From Gordius sp. MW1 (taxonomy: Eukaryota > Nematomorpha > Gordioida > Gordea > Gordiidae), in assembly GCA_964036665.1 (NCBI GenBank), contig OZ038526.1, positions 29,512,001-29,576,000 of the forward strand: DNA of 64,000 bases, in the 5' to 3' direction. Position 1 is the first letter of the stretch, and each line of letters starts with the position of its first letter. A model generated the notes under the pieces. It saw nothing but the letters and a program-made list of their open reading frames with translations, did not search any database and had not been told where the DNA came from. The position numbers and the translations under genes are program-made. Of the stretch, positions 12,240-23,982 are shown in pieces.

Positions 12240-14490
12240 TTACAATTTAAAAGGTGCTTTGAATGTATTTTATAATAACCACACCAGGGTATCTGCCAAT
12301 CAATATTTATTTAGCCAAATTAATATTTTGCATCCTAACTCAAATCATACATTTAAATACCCAAACGGTATTTCTTCATTGTCCCCAAGAAATTAGTGAA
12401 GCTATCAACTCATTTCCCCTAGATTCCTCTGCAGGGTTAGATGGCATTAAACCTAACTTCTTGCAAGATTTAACCAATTTAAAGAACAAATTTCATACTC
12501 ATTGCTTGAATCAATTACCCATCTTTGTAACTTAATTGTAAATGCCAATGTCCCTCAAGAGATTAGGCCAGTTCTCTTTGGGGCACGTCTTTTAGCTTTA
12601 AAAAAACCTAACAACTCCTTAAGACCCATCGCCATTGGGAGTGTATTCCACCGTTTAATTTCTAAAATAATTTGCAAACGAATCAAACCCTCATTGACCA
12701 CTACCCTTTCACCTCATCAATTAGGCTTTGGTGTGAAGGGAGGATGTGAGGCTGCAAGCTATGCAGGTCGTATCACAATATAAAACCTTCATCCCGACCA
12801 CTGTCTAGTGAAACTGGATTTCTTAAATGCCTTCAATCAGCTTAATAGAAACGTTTTTATGGAAAATTTTTAGAAGAGTTTTCCCAATACGCAAATTATA
12901 TCTTAGAAAGTTACGGATCACCATCACTTTTAAATTTTGGCTCCTTTATAATTAAATCTGCTGAGGGCCTTCAACAAGGTGATCCCCTTGGGCCACCATT
13001 ATTTTGTTGCGGGATAAAGAAACTTATTAACCTAATTATGGATCAGTGCAACCTATCATTACATCTTTGGTACCTAGATGATGCGACTTTGGCGGGCAGC
13101 TATGATCAGGTCGCCAAAGCCATAACCATCATCAAAGACTATTGTGTACCTTTAAATCTATCGCTCAGCGATGGCAAATGCGAAATTTTACAACCACCTA
13201 CTTGCGACCATTATTCGATTTTTAAACCTTATTCCACCGTAGCTAAGGAAAAACTTTCTATGCTCTGTTAACCCATAGGCGGATCTCCGTGCTTGTAGGA
13301 CTTTTTAAATAAACATTTAGCTTTGTTGGCCTCAAAAATGGAACTTTTAAAATATTACCAATACATCACGCTTTTTTTATGATAAAAACTTTTTTAATAT
13401 CTCCAAAATTCAGCATTGTTTTAGATCAGCCGTTGCTTTTTTACACACTAATATTCTTAAATTAATACGAATCCACAATTAAAAATCTCCTAGAAAAAAT
13501 TTTAAACTTATCTTTTGATGATACTAGCTGGTTACAAGCCACACTTCCAACTAAATCTGGAGGATTAGGAATAAGGTCCCCTTTGACCATTAGCCTAGTA
13601 GCCTTCCTCTCGTCTTTCAATCTAGTTAAAGATCTCGTTTTTAAATTGACCACCCATACGGAAGATTTTTTAACGCAAACTGCTTTAACATCATGGCTTG
13701 AAAATGTAATGCCAGGAGCCATTATTCCAGATTCAAACAACGAGGTTGGGATGTCAGTATAGTGTCACGCTCGGTCGCTTACCTACTTTCGAGTTGTGAC
13801 GCCGTACAGCATTTCAATCTCAGGTCACTAACGGCTGACTCTGGTCACGAATGGCTGGAATGCATTCCAAGCAAGTTCTTTGGGCTCTTACTCTCAAACC
13901 CCGAAATTACTTACGCGATCGCCTTGAGACTGGGGATCCCAATTTGCAAGGAATTGACTTGTAAAAATTGTAAGAAACAAATTGATGTTTGGGCCCACCA
14001 CCCCTTACATTGTAAACTAAACAAATTCCGTTTCATTCGCCATCAAAAGATCAACCTTTTGATTCAAACCGCTTTACTAAAAGCCGGCTTCCCTTCTATT
14101 CTCGAACCATCTGAACCCACTCTTGAGGGTAGAAAGACCCCGATGGAACATCCACAATTCGATGGGAGAATGGTAAGTTCCTATCTTGGGACTTTACCTG
14201 CATCGACCTATTTGCACCCTCTAACAATAACGCTGACCCATTAGCTCTAGCGGAAGCACGCAACTCTCATAAATACCGTGATATAGGTCCTTCTAAAATT
14301 TTTATCCCTATCGTGGCTTCTTGTTCTGCCACTTTTGGCAAACAGACATTAGCCATCTTTAAATTGATGGGAAAGAGATCTCCCGAAGGAAAATACTCAG
14401 CAAGTTTTCTTATAGGAATTTAAATTGCCAAATACAATTATAAGGCATTTTCCGACACCTGGCCTCTGGCCCTCGATGAAGATGACGAGT
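12240..14490 (+). pseudogene. reverse transcriptase-RLE reading frame of the older + strand LINE
   Basis: This is homologous block by block to the minus-strand copy at 11480-9176. The largest open piece is 13762-14244, covering SRSVAYLLSSCDAVQ, GHEWLECIPSKFFG, ALRLGIP, the CCHC knuckle and NLLIQTALLKAGFPSILEPS. The RLE then decays: the RPDG motif is no longer readable, but ASCSATFGKQ and SDTWPL remain around 14320-14465. It has more breaks than the inserted copy, consistent with greater age. Confidence 0.75.
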
Positions 14491-14590
14491 AGTCAAGCTT
14501 TATTTATTTATTGATCGTGTTTTATATTTTTCATGTATAGATTTTACCTAATAAAAATTAAAAAAAAAAAATATATATATATATATATAT

Positions 14591-15364
14591 GATTACGAGT
14601 TCTATTGTAATAACTATTTTGCTTCCAAATTATTTTCAAAACCGAGACTATTTATGCCGACTTTATTTTTTTAAATATATGTTAGGATTATCTTAATTAA
14701 AGCCTAGTGATAATGTATCAAAATCAAATCATGTCAACTAATTCTTATTAATTTTATTAGTATCAGAGGTCTGCGTGATGATCCAGCTCGTGGTAAATTT
14801 AGGCAACTAATTTTTGGCCTGGCTCAATTAAGCAGATATTTTCCCATGAAAAGCAGACAATTTCATTTTTAAATGAAACTTCGTTTTATTTTATAAACAT
14901 TCTAGCCCCAACTTTTTAATGATGCTGATGCTATAATAATTATAATTCTCCTTTGCAGAATCGAAACAAAATACTAAGTTAATATCTTAATTCAAGTCGT
15001 TTCAGATAGATCCACAGCTTGAAATCTATCGACAGTATTGCTAAAAATATTCTTGCTATAATTAAACTGTGTAGCAAACCAGTGACTTGCTGTATCCAAT
15101 TGCAGAAAAACAAGTATTTTTATATAGATGTACAAATGCCATTTCTTCCCAGAAGATATGGAATTTTCTTGATTATTCCACATGTAAAAATACATAAATT
15201 CCAACAAAAATGATTATTCCATTTCAATACAACTCACTTAAACTTCGCTCTGCTCCTCCAGATATTCTATTTATTCAATACATTCGCGTTTACAACTTAT
15301 TCTACCATTATCACATTACATTAGGAGATTCCATTAAACTACACTTATCTGAATATTCTAATAA
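14591..15364. other. AT-rich non-coding
   Basis: Two small open frames (15019-15213 and 15210-15401) lack recognisable motifs. No element ends are seen apart from the (TA)n tract that closes the LINE. Confidence 0.35.
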
Positions 15365-16665
15365 ACTTGTAGGATATAAAATACGAGTTGACAAGATATG
15401 ATGTAACTTCTATATTCCTTTTGCCACGCGTTGTATCGAAATGCTGTTTTTACCGTTTCCTTCATTACTTTCTTTCCGCTCGCTTATTTGAATAACGTGT
15501 TTTGTCTCAACATCATTATTTCACACTACATATCCAATCATTATCACACATAATCTCATAGCCCCCATATCGTGAATATTCCATAATTCCATTATATTAA
15601 TTATAATAAATCATTACATTTAATAAAGTGATTGTAGCATTTTAATTACTAAATTGGTGACCCCGCATTTCGGAGGAGCCGTTTTTTTACCTCCCCCTGA
15701 ACACTCCCTACTATAAACATGTTCTTTACAACCTAAGTATGCATGGGTTTTAAAATTTTATCTTCATTGGCGTGGCATTTGCATAGCCTATTCCAAACTT
15801 TGGAAGGAATTTGGGCAAGATGTACAAGGCTGGATTAATATTGTGGAGATCGAAAATATGATGCCCTACTACACCTATACATAGACAACAATAACGTCTG
15901 CCGAACGCTCAAATTGTCCACTGCTCTGCGCATGGCCCTAATCACAAAACACATCTCAACATAACCAACACCCCATGGCCCCTTGCAATGAGCAAAGGTT
16001 CGGCAGAAACAATAATACCACTACTACCAGCGTTCTCAACATCGCTGACCGGTTTAGTTGATGACCGATTGCAATTCCAATATAGATTCGTATGCCCGGG
16101 GCATGTATCTTATTAATATATCGGATAGCACAACAACATCACACACACAGCCTCGGCCACCTCACTAACAACCACACTACTACCAGCGTTCTCAACACCG
16201 CTGACCGGTTTAGTTGATGACCGATTGCAATTCCAATGTAGATGCGTATTACCGCGGCATGTATCTTATTAATATATCGGATAGCACAACAACGTCACAC
16301 ACACAACTTCGGCCACCTCCCTAATAACCACGGTTTGTAATTTTATGTAACGCTCCACGTCTACAAAGGGTACTATTTATAGGATACAAAATACGAGTTG
16401 ACAAGATATGATGTAACTTCAATATTCCTTGTGCCACACGTTGTATCGAAATGCTGTTTTTACCGTTTCCCTTATTACTTTCTTTCCGATCGCTTATTTG
16501 AATAACGTGTTTTGTCTCAAGATCATTATTTCAACACTACATATCGCAATCATTATCACAACATAATCTCATAGCCCCCTGTTGTGAATATTCCATAATT
16601 CAATTATATTAATTATAATAAATCATCACATTCAATAAAGTGATTATGTAGCATTAATTAATAAA
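15365..16665 (+). mobile_element. short LTR-bracketed retroelement fossil 1
   Basis: Direct repeats of about 275 bp lie at 15369-15640 and 16378-16655, both containing tacgagttgacaagatatga and ending near an aataaagtgatt signal. Just inside the first repeat is ttggtgaccccgcatttcgg, which resembles the primer-binding region of Ty3/gypsy-type elements. The interior is about 0.7 kb and shows no gag or pol, so this looks like a non-autonomous or heavily reduced fossil. The repeats differ at a modest number of positions, which suggests moderate age. Confidence 0.6.
16018..16331 (+). repeat. tandem duplication of about 155 bp inside LTR fossil 1
   Basis: Two adjacent units share ccagcgttctcaaca, gctgaccggtttagttgatg, gcatgtatcttattaatata and tcggatagcacaacaac; they start at about 16024 and 16182. 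Confidence 0.8.
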
Positions 16666-17659
16666 CACTCAACACACTAACTATTCATCCAACCTACTAA
16701 TAAACTCGCGACATCTTTACTTTTATCTCTGTGGCATAACGCCAATAAACGTTTTCCCCCTTTCCCCGCTTAGTTTTGGTTGCTTAGCTCTTTTTCGTGT
16801 TTTAATTACTCTTCTTGGCACTTGTTCAATTTCCCTTTTAGTTTTATTACCCTCCCCTTGCTAGTTGTATGACTCTTCAAATTTATTGTCACGCAGTCCT
16901 AATCCCCCCATCTTTATTATTATGCGCGTTTGTTTGTTATAATCCCTTTCCCCGATCGTGATGGTATTGTTTACATATTTACATCTTCAATCACCCCCCG
17001 ATCGTTATTGTATTGTTTACCTATTTTACGTCAACTATCATGATTATTATTCCCACTATTAAAGAAGGAATTGTTTGTAAAATTCATTAATAAAAGATTT
17101 GTTTTGTGGAAATAAAATTGGGAAAAATATATTAGTGGTTACGACTCCTATAAAATACATTCTCCCTCACTGAGGGAGGATCATTCGTTAAATCTATACT
17201 TATTAAAGTATAGAATATTGGTGTCAGATACGTGGATAATGGAACCTCGAACCAGTCGTGAATTAAAGATGAGATTTCTAATTAATTCCTTTTATTCGTT
17301 ACTCAGTTCATTAGAACAGCTGGCTACCCCGCAAACATAATACAATGGAAATTCCAATATGTCGGTGAACAGATGGCGGCCAAATTCTGAATGCGCCACT
17401 AAAATATTATTATGATCCAAATACAAAATTCGAGAATATTCAATGAAGGAATTCCGAGAATTCTAATAACACTTTTTATGGAGGGTATGTAACCACTGGA
17501 AATAAATTATTTAAATAGAAGCCTAAATTTTATTATTGTGCTACTTAAATATGATTATTGTTATTAAACAATGTTAAACCAAAACCCCCCCCCCGTTTAG
17601 TTGAATATTATTTGGCGATGTAAGCATGATTTTATGAAAGGGAAAAAAGCAAGCGATTT

Positions 17660-17920
17660 TTGTAAAGTGGATTATATTATGGCGAAGGAAATGACAATTT
17701 TTATAAAGTGAATTATATTGATATTTGGAAGGAAGGAAATGACATTTTTTTGTGAAGTGGCTTATATGAATATTTTGAAGGAAGGAAATGACGGAGATTT
17801 TTGGTTACCAACTACTAAACCGAGTATTGAGGCTCTGAACTCTTTGAGTCATCCTCGGGTATATAAGGCTCTGAACTCTTTGAGTCATCCTTGGAGTTTT
17901 TAAGGAACGGGATAATCCGT
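17660..17920 (+). repeat. local direct repeats inside LTR fossil 2
   Basis: gaaggaaatgac recurs at about 17684, 17733 and 17780, giving units of about 48 bp. ggctctgaactctttgagtc occurs at about 17830 and 17869. Confidence 0.75.
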
Positions 17921-17942
17921 ATCTTTGGTTTTCGGAAAGTAG

Positions 17943-18040
17943 TGTCAATGTCAATATCGAGGTCAATGTCAATATCGAGGTCAATAGCTAGGTCAAGGTC
18001 AATATCATGGTCAATGTTTATGTCAAGGTCAATGTCAAAA
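17943..18040 (+). repeat. GTCAAT-based minisatellite
   Basis: Hexamer and dodecamer variants of gtcaat, atcgag and gtcaag are repeated about 15 times. The acidic low-complexity open frame on the other strand is a by-product. Confidence 0.8.
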
Positions 18041-18560
18041 AGCATGAATATGGAGATTACAAATTGCCAGAAATACGCAAGGTTAAATTTTTGTTTGGTA
18101 AAGGGTAAGGTGTGGCATAACGCCAATAAACGTTTTCCCCCTTTCCCTGCTTAGTTTTGGTAGCTTAGCTCTTTTTCGTGTTTTAATTACTCTTCTTGGC
18201 ATTTGTTCAATTTCCCTTTTAGTTTTATTACCCTCCCCTTGCTAGTTGTATGACTCTTCAAATTTATTGTCACGCAGTCCTAATCCCCCCATCTTTATTA
18301 TTATGCGCGTTTGTTTGTTATAATCCCCCTCCCCGATCGTGATGGTATTGTTTACATATTTACATCTTCAATCACCCCCCGATCGTTATTGTATTGTTTA
18401 CCTATTTTACGTCAACGATCATCATTATTATTCCCACTATTAAAGAAGGAATTGTTTGTAAAATTCATTAATAAAAGACTTGTTTTGTAAAATTTAGAGA
18501 TATATATTTTGATCGGATATTAATAAAGTTTAAGTCCTCCCTTTTTGGGGGGAGGATAAG

Positions 18561-20537
18561 GAAACAAATTATTTTATAACAATCATACGAGGAACAAAAC
18601 AAAAAGAAATTCTATACATATCAGTGTATAGGATAATCTCCTTGCTCATATTCAATTTCGCTTTTCATAATTTTTCTTTTTTTTTGTTTGTTTTAAATAA
18701 AAGAAAGAAATCCACGCATATTTTTCTAACAATTGCCTAAACTTTGTGATATAGGGTCATTTAAAATATGGCTCCGAGAATTTTTGACATAACTCATTGA
18801 AATTGTTCAACTCTTGAAATAGAAATTATTTACCTTACAATAACACACATAAATTTCCTTTCAGATGTTATATAAATATTTTGCAACTGTGATATGATAT
18901 AAAAATTACAAAAAGCAGTCAAGAATATTTCGCAAATATTTTATACTCTAGATTAGTATAAAATTATAAACTTGTTTCCTCATCGTAAAAATTATATTTA
19001 AATTTGAAGTTTTTTCCCATATATTTTATTCCGATGTGATACCTCACGAAGACGGGGTTTTTAATCGCTATTAAGTGGAATATTCAAAAAAAATCGCCAG
19101 TTTTAAGGGTCTTACTTTTATTAGGTATTACTTGCAGTTATTATTATGTAAAGTGAGAAATTCCTTAGTTGCAAATAACTCAATCGTCTTTAATAGGCTA
19201 AATCATAGTCTAACTTGTTTAGAGTCAAAAGAAAGATTTAAGTCGCTTTAAAGTTTGAATTAATGATAAAGAACGTAGAAAATGGGATGTAGGGAGAAGC
19301 AGCTCCCTCCCCATTGAAATGAAAACCGAGGCAGTGGCGGAAAATCCCTTGCATTAATTTTACTGACACTGAAAAATTGATTCATTCACATGTAACGAGA
19401 ACCTAAATTATTTGATTATTTACATTTTTTACTTTTTAACTTATATCTTACTATCCTCTATCCATCAAATCCAATTTAATGTGTGACTCCAGTGTTACAG
19501 AAGTTGCTAATCGTCATAGATGCCATTCATTTGATGCCTTAGAAAGGTTTGGATTTATATTTATTTATTGCCAAATTAATTTTTAATTATGTATAAATAT
19601 TTCTTATGTGTCATTAGAGTGTTTCTTATTAATTTCTATGCATATTATTATCCTTGTTAAAAGCCTTTTGTTTAAATATATGTGTGATAAAGTAACATAT
19701 TCAAGATTAAAATAATTATTAATCTTAGTTCTCATCCAAAAAAATCATAAACTGTTTAACTTTTTGAAAGTTCATTTATTATAAATTTTGCAAAGTTTAT
19801 CAGCTATTTAGTATTTTTGCTCAAGTCTAATAAGTTTGGAGCAAAAACACAAAAATTGAAAACAAAAAATAAATTTGTTATGTTATAATTTAAAGGGTCT
19901 AAAATGTTAATTTATAATTTTGCTAATTTGTTTAACCTTTGAGGCAAATTGCACTGCTTTAATGTGCACTCTCATTTATCTGTTTTATTTTAAGTGCTAA
20001 ATAATTTATAAGTATTATTACTTTATTATTAAAACTCTAATTTATTTTATCTTGTCTTAATTCAATTATGAACTTTAAAATTTTAAATATAAAGCAGAAA
20101 ACTAGTTTTTAATTATTTACTTATAAAAAAAGCTTTATGATATCTAATATACTATCAAACTTTTATAAGCTTTGTATTATTTCTTCCTTTATATATAAAT
20201 GGTTTTCGCCTTCATTTTTTGTCAGGATAATGGTGTAAATTCAATTAACGTTTTTAGTCGATTTGGCAATGAAAGTTTGAACCTTAATGAATTAAATACA
20301 CCCATAGATTTAACCTTCACTTATTCAATGCAAATATTAGGTCCTTGTTGTATGTTAAAATTTTAGTAATTGTTTCTGCAATAAGATCTCAATATTTTTT
20401 TCAAAAAAATTTTTGGTTTTAAATTATGCTTAATTATTATTTTATACATATTTTACAATCTAGAAAAGGAATAAATATATTGTTTGTAATAAATATTGAA
20501 TTTGAGCAGCATGTTGAAAACATGATCAATTGAATTT
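18561..20537. other. AT-rich non-coding
   Basis: No gene is seen. A possible Helentron-like 5' end (ttaatttctatgcat) lies at about 19630, resembling the ttaattgctatgc start of the elements at 40794 and 62597. Confidence 0.35.
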
Positions 20538-20813
20538 TTAATTGACCCTAATGTTATTTTCTACCCATTTAGACGTTTGTAAGTCACACACTACATTGCT
20601 CTTTAACCCCAATTTTTTAAAAAGTATGCTCCATAATCCACTTTTTTGTACTTCTATTATGTAATTAGGAGAAAGTCTTAAATTTATTAAAGGAAACAAT
20701 CCTTTAATTACACCTTTAACATAATCATATTTATGTAATTTTTTCCAAACAGCATGTATATTTTTAGTTCTCTCATAAACCCTATCTCTAAATATAAACA
20801 AATGTGTAGCAGC
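20538..20813 (-). CDS. possible terminal exon of an unrecognised host gene
   Basis: On the minus strand an acceptor-like atatattag at 20814 precedes 91 uninterrupted codons, beginning AATHLFIFRDRVYERTKN, passing SPNYIIEVQKSGLWSILF and ending KWVENNIRVN with a stop at 20538. In sequence this AT-rich, an open frame of that length with balanced residues is suggestive of coding. I do not recognise the family. A hAT derivative begins only 38 bp upstream, so the preceding intron would contain it. It could also be the remnant of an unrecognised mobile element. Confidence 0.35.
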   Translation of the reverse strand, partial: AATHLFIFRDRVYERTKNIHAVWKKLHKYDYVKGVIKGLFPLINLRLSPNYIIEVQKSGLWSILFKKLGLKSNVVCDLQTSKWVENNIRVN

Positions 20814-20850
20814 CTAATATATACAAACCATTATTAAAAAAACTTGTTAT

Positions 20851-22199
20851 AAGAGACCTGCACGGTCCGGCTTGGCTTCTGCTTAAAAATAAAATAACGG
20901 GCCGGGCCTGGACGGGCCGATATATAACGTAACGGGCTCGGGCCGAGCCTAGTTATACATAAGGCCCGTTTAAAGCCCTTAAAAAAATTAATTAATTTAG
21001 TATGAAGGAAGGTGTTTTTATAATGTTCTAATTTGTAATTATTTTATGTATATTAAATTAACAAGGAAAGTTAAATTTTGTTTCCATCCTAGTTCATTAA
21101 TTCAACAATAGCTCAACACGCATTTTAAATGTTAAAGATAATTTATACACGTGATCCCATGGGCGGGATTAGGGCAAAAAATGTTTTTTCCATCAGGAAT
21201 TTTTGGATATGGAGGGGTGCAGCTGCCCATATTTGCCTCCCCATTTATACCCTCTAGCAATATTTAGTGAATTAATTTAATATTATTTAAAATTATTTAT
21301 ATTAATTGCTATGCAGTTTGTGGACTCTCTTTTAGTTATCCGTCCTGGTTATCCTGTCCTGTCCAACATGTAATTTTTCAATAATTGCCGTGGAAAATTA
21401 TACCGGTTTTTAGCTTGGACTTATGCTTCTGTTAAAGACTTTTATTTAGCTGACCGCTGATTGGCTTTACTTTTTTCGACCTAGCCTAAGCTCAAATTCC
21501 ATTATTGTTTTTGTGCCTGACTGATTACCCTTATTAATAAACTTATTTTGGCAATTTGTCTAGGTTGTTAATTTCATAACGGATGAAAGCGAAACTGGCT
21601 AAATAATTCCCTGCAAATCAATGCTGACCGTTGCTAACTTATACTTTATCTGACCCCGGCCAAATGCCAAAATTTATATACTCATTATCATTAACAAATT
21701 TAAAACAAATTCTAAAATTTATTTCCTCAAGTTACTTTTATCACTGTTTTCACATTTAATATCAATAACCTAATTATTTAAAATGGTGGCAAAGCAAAGA
21801 AGCTAAGTAGTTTTATTAAAACATTATAACCTTAAATGAGGGGTTTAAAAGTTTATTCGGCTTATATATGGTTTTATATATCCTGAAGTGCCACTTGTAA
21901 AAAAAAATTTCCATGTAGGTCGTTTCTTAAAAGATAGAAGGACTAGAGTGACCGGGAATTACCAAGTTTTTCTTTTTAAACTATTTTTATTAACATTTTT
22001 AACTCAATCATATTGTTTGCCATATCGATAAAAAATTAAACCAAAAAAATAATAATAAAAAAATTTTACCGGGCTCGGGCTTTATATTAGCGGGCCGGGC
22101 CCGGGCTTATAATTTAATAATTTGACGGGCCGGGCCGGGCTTTTAAATTTTTATTACGGGCGGGCCGACTGACCTAAACAGGCCCGTTGCAGGTCTCTA
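20851..22199. mobile_element. non-autonomous hAT element, GGGCCGGGC type
   Basis: An exact 8-bp duplication, cttgttat, lies at 20843-20850 and 22200-22207. The ends are inverted: aagagacctgca on the left, tgcaggtctcta on the right. Both subterminal regions carry clusters of cgggccgggc and related motifs, as expected for hAT transposase binding. There is no transposase. The interior holds older small repeats (21158-21240 and from 21302). It is a deletion derivative or carrier of other repeats. Confidence 0.85.
21302..21660 (+). mobile_element. Helentron/HINE-like small element, degraded
   Basis: It starts ttaattgctatgcagtttgt immediately after an A, as the elements at 40794 and 62597 do. The following gtcctgtccaacatgtaat block matches the copy at 36259-36535. 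The 3' limit is not clear. Confidence 0.45.
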
Positions 22200-22207
22200 C
22201 TTGTTAT

Positions 22208-22661
22208 ATGTAAAATTGAAAAAGGAATATTATATTAAAATAATAGAGCTATATTACAACCATAGACATCATAAACTCCTCATGTCATAGTTTCATATAA
22301 TAAAATCTGTACCATTAAATCCACCGTTTGAATTTTTGGCAATCTCCTATCAATTTATTTTCTTCCCACAACAGTTAGAAATAATTAATGCTCAAAAATG
22401 ATTATTTAATACAATGCAGATGGCACCAAATTGCTTTAACATCAATCATCACAGTTTTTTTTTATTTTTATGAACAGTTTAAATGATATATATTTTCGGG
22501 TGCTGTTTTTAATGATTAAATAATTCAAAAAAATTCATTTCGCTTTAAAAACATTTCACTCAACCAAAAACTAATCTATTCAGCCTTTCCTTATTTGTGC
22601 ACATTTAAAAATGGCGGAAAAACGGTACACTTATTTAACGTTGATGAGCAGTCTATCTAGG
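22208..22661. other. AT-rich non-coding
   Basis: Short stretch between two hAT derivatives. No exon or element is recognised. Confidence 0.3.
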
Positions 22662-22669
22662 CATCTAGG

Positions 22670-23543
22670 TAGAGCTGTTTGGAACTAGTTCCTGGAAGTA
22701 GTTCTTTTTTTTAAAAAAAAGGAACTAATAAGTTCCTTTTTAAAATGAGTAACTGGAACTGGAACTAGTTCCTTTTTTTCTCAATTTATCGCAAAAGGAA
22801 CTATTTACAAGTTCCTTTTGCTAATTTCAATTTGCATTAAAATTTTTAAAATTATTTTATAATTTAAATATTATTTAGTATTTTATTCACAGTGTTTGTT
22901 AAATAAATTTTTCGACTTATGGTAATTTATATAAAGTTCATTCCCTTTAATTGGTTTTTAATTTTTATCATATTCCTAGTAATAGTAAGTTTATAAATAT
23001 TAAATATATAATCTTCTGAGTTTAGATATGAGTGAGAGTGACATTACCATAATTAAACTTGAAAATATACCCTGGCATTTATTTGAGAATATATTTACGC
23101 TTATTTAAAAGGATGCAAAATCAATAACTCTTTATGCTCTCCAAGAATTTAAGTCTTTTAGACAGTTTTCCCCATTTAAAAAAACTATTTATTAAATATA
23201 AAACGCCATTACCATCAAGTGCCCCTGTGGAAAGATTATTTAGCTTAGGCAAAATTTTATTTGGAGACAAGCGAACATGTCTTTAAGATGACAACTTTGA
23301 AAATAATATTTTGTTAAAATCAAATAAACATTTATAACCTGATGATATTTATAAATTGTAATATATAATATATTGGTTTTATGAATTAATAAAAGATGTT
23401 TGTACATTTAAAAAAAAATTAAAAAAAGGAACTGGAACTAGTTCCTTTTTAAAATGAGGAACTAGGAACTGGAACTAGTTCCATTTTAAGCAAAGGAACT
23501 GGAACTTGACAAGTCTTTTTAAAAGGAACTTTTAACAGCTCTA
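22670..23543 (+). mobile_element. hAT deletion derivative with GGAACT subterminal repeats
   Basis: An exact 8-bp duplication, catctagg, lies at 22662-22669 and 23544-23551. Inverted ends: tagagctgtt and aacagctcta. Both flanks carry many ggaactagttcc-type motifs. Unlike the other hAT derivatives here, it keeps a remnant of transposase. Confidence 0.9.
23030..23336 (+). pseudogene. hAT transposase C-terminal remnant
   Basis: The hAT dimerisation region is clear: [20 protein letters not shown], then DKRTCL, a stop, DDNFENNILLKSNK. Upstream is WHLFENIFTL in another frame. The RNase H-like catalytic core is absent, so the element could only have moved in trans. Confidence 0.8.
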
Positions 23544-23630
23544 CATCTAGGCTATGATTACAATACACTATTTGCAATAAGCATTGAAAGGTTTTTCACC
23601 CAACAAAATTTTTCAAGAAATTTGCCGTAC

Positions 23631-23770
23631 CTAATCTCGATTTTCAATATAGCATTCACCAAGCCTCGAGCGCCAATGGTATGAGCGTTGGTCATAAAAT
23701 AGGGATCCACTCGAGCGTTGAGCATCCAAACCCGCAGAGCTACCAAGCGCTCATCTTGGTTTGCCACAAT
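23631..23770 (-). CDS. possible internal exon of an unrecognised host gene
   Basis: On the minus strand a pyrimidine-rich acceptor (aattcttgtctcag) leads into IVANQDERLVALRVWMLNAR and then TNAHTIGARGLVNAILK, and ends at a donor gtacgg (23630). An in-frame stop lies just before the acceptor, so the boundaries fit an exon of 140 bp. GC content and codon choice are higher than in the flanks. I do not recognise the family. It lies on the opposite strand to the Rabin8 gene. Confidence 0.4.
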
Positions 23771-23837
23771 CTGAGACAAGAATTATGGGCCTGCCGGAAG
23801 GTTTTTATGCCATTTTTAGACCAAAAATATTGCTAGG

Positions 23838-23982
23838 TAGCGTTGTAAGAAAGGCTGGGTTTTATTTAGTTGACCATTGGTGTTAGTCAACTATACAAGC
23901 CAAAGTTCTTAGTCGCGTAAATAGACTAAAAAACCATATAAAACAAAAGGTCGACCAAAAGAAAGCCGTTGTTACAACATTA
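23838..23982. mobile_element. hAT MITE family B copy
   Basis: The ends tagcgttgtaagaaaggctg and gccgttgttacaacatta are inverted versions of the family terminus TAGTGTTGTAAAAACGGCTG. The internal inverted copies of ttggtcgacc/ggtcgaccaa are also family marks. Flanking duplications are not clear. Confidence 0.7.

Larger units (their letters stand above)
8196..14560 (+). mobile_element. RLE-type (R2/NeSL-group) LINE, + strand, split by a later LINE and a second insert
   Basis: The coding region starts near 8667 with a CPSCNRK...H...C zinc-finger-like stretch. It reaches WDTLFNLASKILFIPPNKDT at about 9090, where a minus-strand LINE interrupts it. The same frame resumes near 11535 with KVEDLIFKLSKHIKEAILNF. 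A further insert separates it from KGALNVFYNNHT at 12250. Then come PLDSSAGLDGIKPNFLQDL, LRPIAIGSVFHR and LSPHQLGFGVKGGCEAASY, the catalytic LHLWYLDDATLAG (13068), a CCHC knuckle CKNCKKQIDVWAHHPLHC (13970-14020) and a decayed RLE domain ending about 14490. The 3' tail is A-rich and ends in a (TA)n tract at 14568-14590. Frames are broken at several points, so this copy is dead. Confidence 0.8.
16732..18560 (+). mobile_element. short LTR-bracketed retroelement fossil 2
   Basis: Near-identical direct repeats lie at about 16732-17107 and 18112-18487; both begin gtggcataacgccaataaac and include gaaggaattgtttgtaaaat. Similarity weakens over the following roughly 100 bp, but both sides keep a tccctc/gagggagga-type hairpin, so the terminal repeats may extend to about 17217 and 18560. 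The interior starts with tggtgtcagatacgtgg, which looks like a primer-binding region. About 0.9 kb of internal sequence is simple-repeat rich with no gag or pol. It is best read as a small non-autonomous (TRIM/LARD-like) fossil; the closely similar repeats suggest it is fairly young. Confidence 0.6.

Noticed and set aside
15019-15401. Two small plus-strand frames as genes
   Set aside because: No motif, AT-driven composition, and overlap with the start of an LTR-like repeat.
17815-18126. Asp/Ile-repeat protein on the minus strand
   Set aside because: It is the translation of the GTCAAT minisatellite and has no other protein features.
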